A stretch of DNA of 64,000 nt from Gautieria morchelliformis (Eukaryota > Basidiomycota > Agaricomycetes > Gomphales > Gomphaceae): the NCBI GenBank assembly GCA_015179125.1, contig WHVA01000327.1, forward strand, positions 62,001-126,000, given 5' to 3'. A program made the position numbers and the translations under genes. Shown here in pieces: positions 49,471 to 60,283 of the stretch. The first letter of the stretch is position 1, and every line of letters starts with the position of its first letter. The notes under the pieces are model-generated. The model worked only from the letters and a program-made list of their open reading frames with translations. It searched no databases and was not told where the DNA came from.

Positions 49471-51229
49471 CCATGTTCAACGATGGTTGCTGCCGGTGGT
49501 TGTTGATGAGTTCGACAAGATGGCGAAATTCACAGAACCGCGAATGTTTTGTGTCTCTAGTCGTTCGCGAGGCTTGGAAAGCCGCGAACGATCCTTCCCA
49601 AAGGTCGTTCGCGAACACTCTCCCCGCGTGTTGCTGATCTTCGAAAACTTACAACGTGCCTTCAAGGCGTGGACCCAGGTGCTAAGGACAAGGATGCCGA
49701 AGAGATGGCTTCTTTATTGATACGCTCCGAGTGAGTCACCCCGGAGGCAGGTGTTCGAGTTTATAGGCCTTTTGCTTCATATCCGAGTGCAGGGCCCTCG
49801 TTTATGCGACATCTTCCATAACACATCTAGACGTGGAACTCAGCCATGACGAGCTGCCAGAGGAAGCGTTGGCAACGCTTCCTTTGGCAGTTTGTCGTGC
49901 ACTCAAGCAAAGCATCCTGGTACAAAATGGTCTACCGATATGAGACTTCCTCCAGTTCCCAGGTCCTGTCAACACTACACTTGTTACCCGAGGGTCGTCC
50001 TCACGAATCATCAAAATATCTACCACGTTTACGGTGAGCCGGTGTCAGCCTCGGCCTGTCCATCATTGAGTCCTATGTAGACTACCCCTCAGGTCGGGAC
50101 TCGCGTGTCCTACTTAAATGCGAGAACACAGCAAGCAGAAACCGGTACCGTAACGTCGACTAATGATCGGCTATCCGACGTAAGTCCCATTTCTGCCGTC
50201 GCAGCTGCTCGTTCGTTGAAACTGTCAGCAGGGTACCGTGATAGTCACCGTGAGGCGTGACGCTGGTGGAAGTGTACAACTGCCGTGAGCTTCTTTTCCT
50301 CTTCGTTCTTGAGGATTGTGCCCTCATTCGCGCTTGCATCTTAAGTGTTGCAGCGCTACAGCCAGCCTAAAAATGGGGGACTGCCCCAGTCATACGACGA
50401 ACTTTCTCACGACTGGCATTGATTGCTGCATTGTAGAAGCATCGCCTTCCAGTTCCTCTGTTCACCATTCCAAAATGGACCATGTAGCAGGTGTCTCCGT
50501 CTTCCTCGTATTTTTACCTCTGTTTTCATAGCAATCCTCATGGCCAGTTGTATTATTGAGAGCCTTGCGCACATCCCACCGAACGAGACTAAGTCACCTG
50601 GCGTGGTTAAGTAGACACGTGGGTGATCGATGCCGGATGTCGTGCCACGTGTCGCTGGCCGAGCTGAGTGAGAAGGACAAACAAACAGAAGCTGAGTTGC
50701 TTCTACCAGGCTGCTGCTGTCGCAAGCGCTCTGGTCCGGCATTCGGCAACCACTTGCACCCACCACAACAGCCTTGCACAGGAGTTATTTTCCCTTGTCA
50801 CAATCTTTGAGTTCTTCTACAGGACTAGTGTTTACGGTGGTAGGGATATATGGAGTGTGCGTATTGTTTGCCTTTTCTGTACGGCGGCAAAGCCGGCAGA
50901 GAGCAATTGGTAACCCACCCAAAGAAATGCCCCTTTGCTTCCACTAGCAGCTTCTGCGAAGGCTGGGCGTACAAGCTGCTTCTTAGCTCGAGACTGGAAG
51001 CCCCTATTACGCGTACATCTGAGACCGTCCACTGTGGATCATCTGTTGTGAGTGTCGTCTGAGCGAGGTTCGAGGAGGAAACGACGCGTCCAGCTACCCG
51101 GCGCGCTTCCTCTACGAGATTCGGGAGAAGTAAGGTTCAAGGCAAGTCCTACGCAGATCTATATGCTGTACGAGTGTACACGCGGATCTACCTACACGCT
51201 CGGTTGGTGGTTCGATCGATCAAGCGTGA
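49471..51229 (+). CDS. Putative multi-exon gene, unrecognised
   Basis: Several protein-like segments on the plus strand suggest one spliced gene, though I cannot name it or fix its ends. They are REAWKAANDPSQRSFANTLP (49555-49630), RVADLRKLTTCLQGVDPGAK and KDKDAEEMASLLIRSE ending at a gtgagt donor (about 49630-49730), SHDELPEEALATLPLAVCRA and LKQSILVQNG (49800-49932), GPVNTTLVTRGSSSRIIKIS (49963-50033), TPQVGTRVSYLNARTQQAET and TSTNDRLSD ending at gtaagt (50089-50181), and QGTVIVTVRRDAGGSVQLP (50230-50283). Near the end, GGNDASSYPARFLYEIRE leads across an intron to a frame stopping at 51227-51229. The third part (50300-51050) was not resolved. No catalytic motif, signal peptide or membrane helix is evident. 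It may be two genes. Confidence 0.4.
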
Positions 51230-51250
51230 GAAGGTTTGTCGCAAGATTGG

Positions 51251-52164
51251 CTATTGCGTCACTGCATTTTGTGGGTGATCCTAAGTATCTCTATTGAGTA
51301 TGTTGCTGGCGACAGAATTTGAACTTACCCTGAGCATCACACTGATCCTCTGTGATGAAGGCACATAACGGCCCTTGAAATATGTCCCCCCGGGTAGGAT
51401 TGAATGCTTGTATGAATAACGGACAGCGTTACTATCTCATATCTCTGAGATAATTCGTCTACACATTACCAGCGACATACCTTTGCACATAAACGCTACC
51501 TGAGGGCAAAAGAATTTCGAATGATTTCTCTTTATCCACTTCATTTTCCATTCTCAGAACCCTCTCCCCTCCAAGCGATACAGCTGCGATCCATGAGCCA
51601 CTAGCCTCAATATTATCCACGTGAGGGAGAATGTGCCCATTTGAAGCGAGATGCAGCAGATGAGTCTGAATGCCCCCCTGCAGAGTTGTTGGGAGAAGTC
51701 CCCGGAGTCGGAGGAGAACAGACTCCAATGAAGGATGATCAGGCCAGGATGTTACAATGGTTTCTCTGAAGTGCATTATAACGCCGTCGTAATGTCCCTT
51801 CGGTAAGAAATTTTGATCATTCCATCTCGCCAGCACACAGTGGGGTTAAAATTACCTCCTCGAAGTCGTAATATTCATCAGGCAGAAACAAGTCATTGAT
51901 AGCGGGGGTTTCTGTATTGGTAATTTGTTTTCTCTTGCGTTTTCTCCTTGATTCTCTGGAACCAACATTGTCAAGCTGACCAAGGGCAGACAGAAAGAGG
52001 ACCCTTTGCTCTTCACCAGTCAGGAATGTTGGGAAGAAACGAAAATCCGCGGGAAGCTCAACACCAGCAGAATGCTCAAGATACACCTTGTTAACGTGTT
52101 TTGTGGTAAACCGCCGGTGAGACGTAGCCAGTCGGTTGGAACTTCGAAGAGTCAGTCTCAGCAT
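51251..52164 (-). CDS. ALKBH7-like 2-oxoglutarate/Fe(II) dioxygenase, mitochondrial
   Basis: A member of the AlkB superfamily, closest to animal ALKBH7. The start MLRLTLRSSNRLATSHRRF (52164) is a basic, Ser/Thr-rich mitochondrial presequence. It continues with VELPADFRFFPTFLTGEEQR, an inserted Lys/Arg-rich loop (RRKRKRKQ), FLPDEYYDFEE, then after an intron GHYDGVIMHFRETIV, and the core THLLHLASNGHILPHVDNIE, where HVD supplies two iron ligands. Then ILLPSGSVYVQR and, after another intron, YKHSILPGGTYFKGRYVPSS and QRISVMLR, where the Arg binds 2-oxoglutarate. After SVMLR a strong gtaagt..ttag intron would end the protein at 51251-51253; reading through instead stops at 51281-51283. Human ALKBH7 acts in mitochondrial RNA processing and necrosis; the fungal role is unknown. 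Confidence 0.82.
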
Positions 52165-52418
52165 GATCTCGATTTTCAAGCGGCATTTAAATACGAGAGT
52201 CGGAATTATTATGTAATTTCTTTTATTACAACTAGTGTTATACTGAGAATTGAGCAGCCCTCTATACCTATGATACTTGCAGTACTTCTAGATCTGCCCG
52301 TGATAGTGTTATGTGTAGCGCCAATATACTTCCCCTCGCGCGCATTCGGTGGACATGTCGGAGATTAAATTGCGTTTCTTGGTTTGTCCATACATCGTTG
52401 TCTCAGCCATTCTCAAAA

Positions 52419-53842
52419 ATGCCAAAATGCATGAGAAAAGGCTGCGGTCAAGATTATGAAGAAAAGGATAACACGAGCACTTCGTGCCACTACCACAGTG
52501 GTGCTCCGGTGAGGATCAACATCAAGTGTACGGTTCAATATTAGTGGAAACTCAAATACGTCGGTTGGTTCAAAGGTCTTTCATGAGGGTTTGAAGAGCT
52601 GGTCTTGTTGCTCAGATGTCAATCGACCCGTACTTGATTTCGAGTCGTTCATGGCAATCCCAGTAAGTTCAAGCTCACCTTTGGCACGCCATATTAACAA
52701 TGGAACACCAGGGTTGCACTGAAGGAGCTCATACTCAGGAAAAACCCAAGGCAGAGCCACCGACGTCTGGAGGTACTAGTTCCATTTCCAACACAAACAG
52801 CATCAAGATGGATTCCAATGTCAATGGTCGTGAGACCTATTCAACGACGTTGCGAGACACCACTGTTACACCTTCCGGGGCTTCTCACACCGCGGAACAA
52901 GTCGTGGTTCCTCAACCGGTTCCTGTTGTGCAGGATGAGGAAGATGATTTATCAGTGCCTGTCCCAGTGGGTACTGTTTGTAAGAGGACCGGCTGCGGCG
53001 TAAAATTCGTGTCAGAAGAGGCATCTCGGATAGGTGAGGATGAAGGTGCCGTCTGCAGATACCATCCGGCGCCGGTAAGCCAGTTAAGATATAACATCAC
53101 CGGCTTCTAAATACAGATGGAAACAGCCAATCTTTCGAGAAGGAAGCAAGGTGTTCAATTTGCTATCTAGTCTCGTTGCTTGCTAATTTTACATTGACAG
53201 GGATATCTGTGCTGCAAGAGACGCGTCCTCGAATTCGAGGAGTTCCTGAAAATCAAGGGCTGCAAGACAGGAAAACACTTATTCGTATCTAAGGAGCCAA
53301 AACTTGTACGTAATCGCTTTTCTTTCAGCACGTATACTGACTTCGCATATAAGGCTGAAGAGTTTGTCTCCTGTCGGATTGACCATTATCAGACTCCTAC
53401 GCAAGTGCACGTGTCTATATTCGCCAAGCAGACGGACAAAGATGCAAGTAAAATTCGTCTAGAAACTGAAAAGGTGAGATCGAACCTGCGAAGCGGCCCT
53501 GTCTGATCTCAGATGCGCAGATACATTTAGATCTCGTCATGCCAGCATCCAAGCGGTTTCAGCGGACTCTGGATTTGTCTGGCCCTATAAATCCCACGGC
53601 ATCGACGTTTATGTTCCTTGGAACTAAGGTAGGTCAAGGTGTTGTAAGAAAAACATCACCTTATCGTGGCCCAGGTTGAGCTGGTTCTCGCTAAAGCTGA
53701 CACGCGAAGTTGGGCCTTTCTTGAGAAGACAACGCATCCGACTAGTGGCTATAATCTCACTTTTGGCGTTGGAGGGAGAACGGGTTCAGTTGGTGGAAAG
53801 GAGCCCATCCTCTCTGAAGATAACAAGTTGAGGTCGATTTGA
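52419..53842 (+). CDS. CHORD and CS domain protein (CHORDC1/morgana-like)
   Basis: An Hsp90-associated co-chaperone family protein. The start MPKCMRKGCGQDYEEKDN (52419) opens the first CHORD (zinc-binding, Cys/His-rich), with VFHEGLKSWSCCSDVNRPVL and DFESFMAIPGC after an intron. A Ser/Thr-rich linker leads to the second CHORD (VCKRTGCGVKFVSEEAS, CRYHPAPPIFREGSKG, YLCCKRRVLEFEEFLKIKGC). The C-terminal CS (p23-like) domain reads EEFVSCRIDHYQTPTQVHVS, KIHLDLVMPASKRFQRTLDL and STFMFLGTKVELVLAKADTR. It ends NKLRSI at 53842. The CHORD-CHORD-CS order is that of metazoan CHORDC1/melusin and fungal homologues; plant RAR1 lacks CS. Length is about 330 residues. Its stop is 24 bp from the convergent mitochondrial IF2 stop. 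Confidence 0.93.
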
Positions 53843-53866
53843 TCACCCCAACCATGTTAATTGACT

Positions 53867-56800
53867 CTATAGTATACCGGGCTTCTCGATTATCCGGAAC
53901 GATTGGATAATGTCTCCCACAAGTAGATCCTCGTATCCGTGCAATGACAGTCCGCATTCCATGTCCTTTCGAATCTCTTGCATGTCTTTCTTAAGATGTC
54001 TGAGGGTTTGCAGGGTACCTGGATGAGGTTATTAGTTGATCTCAACTGGGTGCGTGATGCATGGAGCTCACCCTCAAAAACAACATCACCAGCACGCACA
54101 ACTCGGACTTGCTTGTTTTTTTCAAGGAGACCATTGGAGACCCGACAGCCTGCAACTTTGAGCGATTGTCGACGTTTAAGCTGAATCTTGAACAACTGCG
54201 ACACCGTTGCTTCTCCACTAACGCGCTTCTCTATAACGCGGGGTAGTAGCCCAATAACCCTTTCCTTGACGTCGTCCATTAAGCGGTAGATAATCGAAGA
54301 AGTTAATATGGGAACATCGTTCTGAGCAGCCAATGCTTGGATTGAGCGAGGCGCGCTGGCGGAGAATGCAACGATCAGACCTGGCCAAGGCAACGCGTAT
54401 CAGTTTGAATTAGCTTTTACATTCGAGTGTCAACCACTGCGCACCTTCTGCAGCCTTGGCCATCATTATGTCGGACTCCGTAACATCGCCGACCAAACCT
54501 TGCACGATCTTAACAGTAACATCTTTGTTCCCGATTCCCTGGAGTGCCCCCACCACGGCTTCCACACTCCCACTCACATCCCCCTTAACCACGATTCGAA
54601 GTTCCTTTGGCCCGCTGGAAGCGTTCACTGACCCCCGAGTCCCACCGGATTTCACAGGAAGACTTTGAGCGGTTGCTTTGTCTTCCTCCTTCTTTTCCCT
54701 GTCTTGTCTACGTTGGGTATTGATGGCCTCTGCGTCTTGTACGACATTGGCAAGTTGAAGTCGTCGTCGGCGATTGGCGATGGCCTTCTTGATTTCAGCT
54801 TCTGTACCCTGAAGCACTTCTTCACCCGCGCTCGGGAGCTCTTTCCATCCCGACACTGTTACTGCCATCCCTGGGAAAGCTGTTTTCACTATCTTCCCGG
54901 TAGAATCAGAAAGCTGTCGGACGCGAGCATGAGCTGTGCCACTGATCAAATTTGTAGCTGGTGTTAGATCTCCACGAAGGACCAAAACCGTTGCCACAGG
55001 GCTACACATGCGCAAGTCATTTGAAATTATACTATTAAGCCATGAGAGGGTAAGGTGACGAGACTTACCCGAGTCCCCTTAGAACTTTGGATTCCAGAAC
55101 GTAGCCGAAGACATTTCCAGTCTGCTCAGCTCGCAGATCAGACATTTCAGCTACTGCAGAGATGGTCTCGACGAGATGATCCAGCCCCTGCCCTGTTAAC
55201 CCTGAAACCTCCACTGACGGTATATCACCACCAAATGTTTCCAACTGTAGACCTTCCGCCAACAATGCATTTTGGATTGCCCCCTGCAAAGACTGTGAGA
55301 AGATCGTAAAACAATGCTAGATGAAACACCAACTGAATCTACACCAGGCTTATCGATCTTGTTGATTGCAACTACAACGCTCACTTTACCCTCGTCCTTC
55401 TTGATGAGCTCGATGACTTCTTTGGTCTGGGGCATCACTCCATCGTCGGCAGCAACGACAAGCACTATGATATCCGTGACACTGGCACCACGAGCTCGCA
55501 TAGCTGAGAACGCGGCATGACCGGGAGTATCGAGAAAGGTGATGGATTGTATGGAGGCATTTGAGGGGTGGGGAACAGGCACTGAGAATGCACCAATGTG
55601 TTGTGTAATGCCACCCGCTTCACCCTTGGCAACCGATGCGGAGCGGAGAGTGTCTAAGAGGGTTGTCTTACCATGGTCGACATGCCCCATAATCGTGACA
55701 ATTGGAGGGCGGAGCGGCAATATTGAAGGATCAGGGTGTGCAGTGCTGGACAGATGTATGAGAAAGTAGCGCGAAGGACCGAGAAACAAGGACAAACGGC
55801 GGAAATATATCGAATGCGGCCTCGTCATTTATAATGGGATTTTTGTTGAACTCGAGTGCAAGCATGGATGCATACTCGGAAGTTAAGACTGTTCAACGAG
55901 TACCAAGTCAGTAGAATGCTATCCGTCTTAAGCGTTATCAATACCATGATCATACGAAGTGGCATCGCCCATGCCAGCTTGTACCATTCTTCGCTTGAGT
56001 GTCTCTACATGTCGGTAAGGATCAGTGTTATTGCGAAATCGGCGAGATCAAGTAACAAGACCTAGTCTTACGCCTAGTAATCTCGATAGCTGGCTGACGG
56101 ACACGATGGTGGGAATATACACGTCTTGAGTGAGATGAACCATTTTGGGCTGTTTAGCCTTCTTCTGCTTCGGAAGGCGTATATCCGAGACACGAGAATG
56201 TCCTTCTATCTCACCACCTTCTTGTAATGAGCCGCGGGTTTTATATTTGAGTTTCTTGCTGTCCCGGGCCCCGTTTCTAGATCTGTCTAATACTTCATCG
56301 TTTTCTAAAATATGCACCTGTTCCATAATCGACTCTTCAGGAGCCCGCTCCATGATGGAACCATCTAGTTTTGGTCTGGGGATTTCATGTCGTAAGGAAA
56401 GCCGGGCGTCGTCATTTGTTATAGATGGGCGATCAGGCTTGTGCGGAGGCTGTTGACGCGAGGCCCGGTCTGAATTTGTGAGAGGTGACCTTCCATATCC
56501 TTCCCGTCTCGGTGTGATATTCTCCGCGCTTCGCAAGTCATCCGGACGAGCGGGGGCTGCTCGTCTTCGAGTAAGACCGCGATCTGGCCACCGCGTAGTA
56601 CTCGCTATATCCGTCGGAATAGGGTTAGGAAGGGGTGTCGGGCGAGCCCACTTTCCCAGTGATGATGCCGATGGCGTGGCTGGTGGAGTCCGAGATGCTG
56701 GAATGTTAGGAAACGAAGGGGTTGGCTGGCGAGTAGGGGAGCTGGAGCTGGAGCTCAGGTTAAATTGTGTTGGAATGGACGGTCTTTTTCTGGCCGGAAC

Positions 56801-57022
56801 AGCCCATTTCTCATGATTCGGTGCTGGGACGGAAGGCGCGCTTGACGACGCTGAAGATACTGTTTGCGGGGGTGTCCATTTAGGCTTGTAGAATGCTCAG
56901 GACATATCAGTAACGTAATATGAACCAGGACTTACTGCGAGTTTCGTAGCAACACTGCGGTGCTGCGAATACTGGGAGGAGGCATTCAACAACGGTGAAC
57001 ATGTCGCTCTCCGAGGCAACAT
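53867..57022 (-). CDS. IFM1: Mitochondrial translation initiation factor IF-2
   Basis: The GTPase that brings initiator tRNA to the mitochondrial small subunit. The start [20 protein letters not shown] (57022) is a mitochondrial presequence. A long Pro/Ser-rich region ([19 protein letters not shown], then [19 protein letters not shown]) leads to the conserved IF2 N-terminal element [18 protein letters not shown]. The G domain reads [20 protein letters not shown] (P-loop), [48 protein letters not shown] and AINKIDKPG. Domain II and the later parts are [58 protein letters not shown] and [20 protein letters not shown]. The last exon reads [20 protein letters not shown] and the stop is at 53867-53869. 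Length is about 950 residues, normal with the long N-terminal extension. Confidence 0.94.
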
Positions 57023-57479
57023 GTAGGTCCTCCTCTCAGTCTACTATGGTGATAGGAAGGATTCTGATTGGCTTTGTCAGCGAGCGTCTACTATACTGTG
57101 ACGCGCGAGAGTCCACTCACGAACGTGTAGTATAAAGATACTGAGGAGGATTTACCTCCTTTGTGACTCTATAGTTAGCTTGCTCTAGACCTTGCTTGGT
57201 TGCAAGTATTGAACCAGCTTCATTTGAATATTGCAGATTGATCACATTATTGAGCCAGGTATGATTATCCTGGGGAGCGTACGTTACTTCTTGGTGCTCT
57301 TTCGTATCAAGATTTACAATACTCGGACATACGTGCAGCGACGTCGGTGAGTACACAGGTCGAGGAAAACATCTTGATCAGGAAGTGAGTCCATATCCAT
57401 TCGTCACCACAACATGACAGCAGTTGTATCTGGATAATCATGCAACGTTTCATCGCATCCTGGGACGCTCGTCCAGACT

Positions 57480-57938
57480 TTGTGCGGTGAGCCGGATCTA
57501 GTACAAGCTCATATGGTCGGTGCCTATATATCGGTCTGGCCGCGAACCTTGGTGGACTGCTGGAACTTAGACCATTTTCTATCTGCTGAAGCGAACAGCT
57601 TCTTTACGGATAGGGAAGTTTTACAGTACTGCCTCGCCCTCCGACGAGTGAGCCTGACCAGCCAAGAGATCATATGTCAATATGCCATGGCACACGCTCT
57701 CCATTTGGTACTCGCTAGTTGTCACCTCCCGGCCAAGTTCTCACTAGCACTGATCTGTGCTTTTTTGTGTACACGACAGGCTATACATCACGGGTACATT
57801 TCGACGAAGTTGTTAGCCAGAGGCTTCGGCACGATGCTGTGTGACCCCCCCACCCACGTTTATGGCCAATGTCCCCCGGGAAAAAGGCCGCTGTCGGCTT
57901 TGTTATCCTTACTGTATAGCTATCATGCACATGGATGA
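57480..57938 (+). CDS. Hypothetical ORF of 152 codons
   Basis: An uninterrupted frame from MCGEPDLVQAHMVGAYISVW to LLSLLYSYHAHG. A 152-codon frame is long for chance in this composition, and the middle (YAMAHALHLVLASCHLPAKF, SLALICAFLCTRQAIHHGYI) is moderately hydrophobic. It has no recognisable family and lacks introns, unlike nearly all neighbours. It could be a remnant, an orphan gene or chance. Confidence 0.25.
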   Translation: MCGEPDLVQAHMVGAYISVWPRTLVDCWNLDHFLSAEANSFFTDREVLQYCLALRRVSLTSQEIICQYAMAHALHLVLASCHLPAKFSLALICAFLCTRQAIHHGYISTKLLARGFGTMLCDPPTHVYGQCPPGKRPLSALLSLLYSYHAHG

Positions 57939-58188
57939 TAAGGATCCAAGTGTTCGAATTGCAATTTCCCCTGAATCGCGAATCTAATCTTTTGCAGGTG
58001 TAATTTTCTGTGGGTCTGTTAAAGGGTTAGGCCGGTCAGGTGAAACTTGGCAACCAAATGGTGGAGTCCTAGTTCTAAAAGAGTTAATTACGGCATGCAT
58101 CCCTCATTGATAGCGCACAGCCCATGCGCAGTGGAGTGGGCCATAATGGCCATGTGATGCGGCGTTACATCGGCGCTAGGCTACCATT

Positions 58189-58194
58189 TATAAA
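58189..58194 (+). promoter_or_regulatory. TATA box of the metallothionein gene
   Basis: The word tataaa in the context catttataaag lies 73 bp upstream of the metallothionein ATG, a suitable distance for a TATA box with a short leader. Strong TATA boxes are typical of inducible stress genes. Confidence 0.55.
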
Positions 58195-58266
58195 GAGCTC
58201 CTGCCCGGTAGACATCAGCATTTCGAAACCCTCACCAACAACAACAAACCCACCAAGTTCACCATA

Positions 58267-58483
58267 ATGATCGCTGTGAGTCTTATATACGACCCCTGGT
58301 GTAGCTCCTCATTGTTGCTCGTTGTAAACAGGCCACCGAGACTCCAAAGAATTTCAGCTGCGGCAGTTCCAGCTGCAACTGCGGCGCCAGGTGTGTACTG
58401 CTCACCATAACATGTTTCCACGTCTCTTCATACTGAATTCCCTTGTCAGCTGCGCATGCAAGGCTGGCGAGTGCAAGTGCTAA
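58267..58483 (+). CDS. Small fungal metallothionein (33 residues)
   Basis: A tiny cysteine-rich metal-binding protein in three exons: 58267-58275 (ATG ATC GCT), 58332-58390 and 58450-58483, all with canonical gtgagt/gtgtgt donors and cag acceptors. They sum to 102 nt. The N-terminus MIAATETPKNFS is followed by cysteines at residues 13, 18, 20, 24, 26, 31 and 33, in the order Cx4CxCx3CxCx4CxC, with no aromatic residue after Phe11. Wording such as SSCNCG and the seven cysteines recall the Neurospora copper metallothionein. It would bind Cu(I), Zn or Cd through thiolates in the cytosol. A TATA box lies upstream. The reverse strand gives a longer but meaningless frame. The pattern and the clean splice sites make the call good despite the short length. 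Confidence 0.82.
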
Positions 58484-58687
58484 ACACCGAATCATAATCG
58501 TTACAGCCTCAGATACGGCGATTGTTAGTATTCTGAAGAGTTGCAGTTATGAGATATGTACGATATACCAGCCGTAGTGGATTATGAGATCTTGTATGCG
58601 ATGTATACAGATGAGGCCATTAGGTATCATGTCTGCGAAGAGACAGGATGGTAAATATTATAAGACTCCCAGCAGAACGCCAACAAG

Positions 58688-60088
58688 TTACTTGATGCTC
58701 TTCACTTTGAGTAGCCAATCAATAATCAAATTCAATGGACCGTCTTGACGCCTACCTAGGTCAGCATATCGCTCTCTTCTGAAGGGATCAAGTCTTTCCA
58801 GCTTTGTGAGCATACCCACACAGTCGAGGATCAGGTTATCGGCGTGGACATGCTGCAATAACAGACTTTTATAATGCACAAGGGTATCAAGACACCCTGA
58901 CCCAAATATGATCAGCAATGAAATAATATGTACCAGATGTTGAACCCACATTTGCTATCAGGCTCTATCTCAAGCAGTTCCTCGATGACGTTGATCTCGC
59001 GCACTAATAACTCTTGATTGTCGCCTAAAGTTCGAGATTGCGAGTTGAATATTGGGATACGGGTGATGTGATATCTTACCTGGCCCTACAAGCCACCGGT
59101 GATACAACCAGACACTTTGATCCCCAGGATCAGTGTACATTGCTTGTTTAATGAGCTCAAATTCTTAGTTTTTAAGCGTAATTAGTAAAGGGGGCTCTGG
59201 ACGGGGGGTAGCAGACTACCTTGGTCCTTGAATTTTCTTCTCTTATCTTCCTCCATGTCGCGTTCCCACAGATCCGTATAAACTTTGGATCGTTGGTGCC
59301 ACGCGCTAAAGTTGGAAAAATTCAATTCGATTTTGCGTGTTGTGTAGGCCAGCTCAAGAGCTGGTGACTGTGTAGTTGCTAGCGATGCGAGGACATAACG
59401 TCGGTAGTTCCAAGCATGAACTATTATGGATTAAAGACTCGGCACATCATGTAAAAAAGTATGCCTTACAATTTCGTGCGTCGGCGTCGAGCATTTTTTC
59501 TACGACGTATAGCTCTTTAGTCCAGTTGGTTCTTCGCCATCCGTCCAGATCTTGATCCGGACCGTCTGGGATGTGCTCAAGACACCATCGTCGATGGTTC
59601 CAAATCCAATAAACCTTGGGATACTGGCGAAGGGCAGTCGTTGTCAATAAGAGATCAGCAGAAAGCGAATCGTTGATTTCGCTTGGAGATCTGCTCAATG
59701 TGGCGATTATTAGGGATTCTAGAATAATTCCCCGTTCCCTCACCTGCTTGGAAATATTCCGTTGACTAGAATATTTCGCCTGTAGTTCCAAATAGTGTAA
59801 AACTCTGGGTTGACAGCAAGGAGTTGTTTCGTCAAATCAAGTGCCTCAGGGCTGCAGTCTTTCACGCTTTTCTGGGGGTGGAAGTGTGTTGAAAGCGAAT
59901 GCATAAAGAATTTGAGCTCACGCGTGCCAAGACCTGGTCAGACAACTGACAATATTGCTTGATTTTGGCCAGTTCCTTCTGCTTTCGAGTTTCGGAGATG
60001 TCAGGATTTTGTCTGACACGCTTGATGCCATGGGACTTTCAAGGATGTGAGAAAATAGGTGTGCTATACATTGAGTGTTGTCTTACCA
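58688..60088 (-). CDS. BET4: Rab geranylgeranyltransferase alpha subunit
   Basis: With its beta partner and Rab escort protein, this enzyme attaches geranylgeranyl groups to the C-terminal cysteines of Rab proteins. The first coding exon appears to be the ATG alone (60086-60088), followed by a gtaaga donor; the next exon (from 60035) reads SHGIKRVRQNPDISETRKQ and KELAKIKQYCQLSDQVLAR. Prenyltransferase alpha repeats follow: VYWIWNHRRWCLEHIPDGPD, NWTKELYVVEKMLDADARN, FSAWHQRSKVY-type segments, DPGDQSVWLYHRWLVG, and ILDCVGMLTKLERLDPFRRE, RYADLG. The end WLLKVKSIK stops at 58688-58690. The W..R..W repeats and the LxxLDPxRRxRYxDL end are typical of Bet4. Length is about 330 residues, without the LRR and Ig-like additions of animal versions. 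Confidence 0.87.
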
Positions 60089-60196
60089 TGTTGGCTGGAG
60101 TTTGCTGAGCCGACACAACAGGCGGGGTTTGAGTATACCATTTTCGGCATGCATGCGAGATTCCACATTTTATAGTGATCACCAATTGTTCGCCGT

Positions 60197-60277
60197 GGCC
60201 TGATGGTCTAGAGGTATGATTCACCCTTAGGGTTTCTCCAATGGGTGAGGTCCCCGGTTCGATTCCGGGTTAGGCCC
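60197..60277 (+). tRNA. tRNA-Pro (AGG) with a short intron
   Basis: Acceptor stem ggcctga pairs with ttaggcc (one G-T pair), followed by discriminator C at 60277. The D arm is tggtctagaggtatga, and the T arm cccggttcgattccggg holds a perfect B box. The anticodon stem caccc/gggtg encloses a loop tt-agg-g, with about 9 extra nt (tttctccaa) before the last loop base; this fits a small intron after position 37. Anticodon AGG reads proline CCU. A TTTTT run at 60279-60283 ends transcription. Confidence 0.9.
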
Positions 60278-60278
60278 C

Positions 60279-60283
60279 TTTTT
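60279..60283 (+). terminator. RNA polymerase III terminator of tRNA-Pro
   Basis: A run of five T residues two bases after the tRNA 3' end is the expected polymerase III stop. Confidence 0.8.

Larger units (their letters stand above)
57023..58266. other. Intergenic region with unconvincing ORFs
   Basis: This is the most gene-poor stretch of the window. It begins with the IF2 promoter (an attggc box at about 57067) and ends with the metallothionein promoter. A 152-codon plus-strand frame is listed separately, and a 79-codon minus-strand frame (57117-57356) shows no recognisable family. No RNA gene or large repeat was seen. Confidence 0.5.

Noticed and set aside
58215-58495. Minus-strand frames (68 and 70 codons) opposite the metallothionein exons
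   Set aside because: They have no family resemblance, while the plus strand gives a clean spliced cysteine-rich protein with canonical splice sites.
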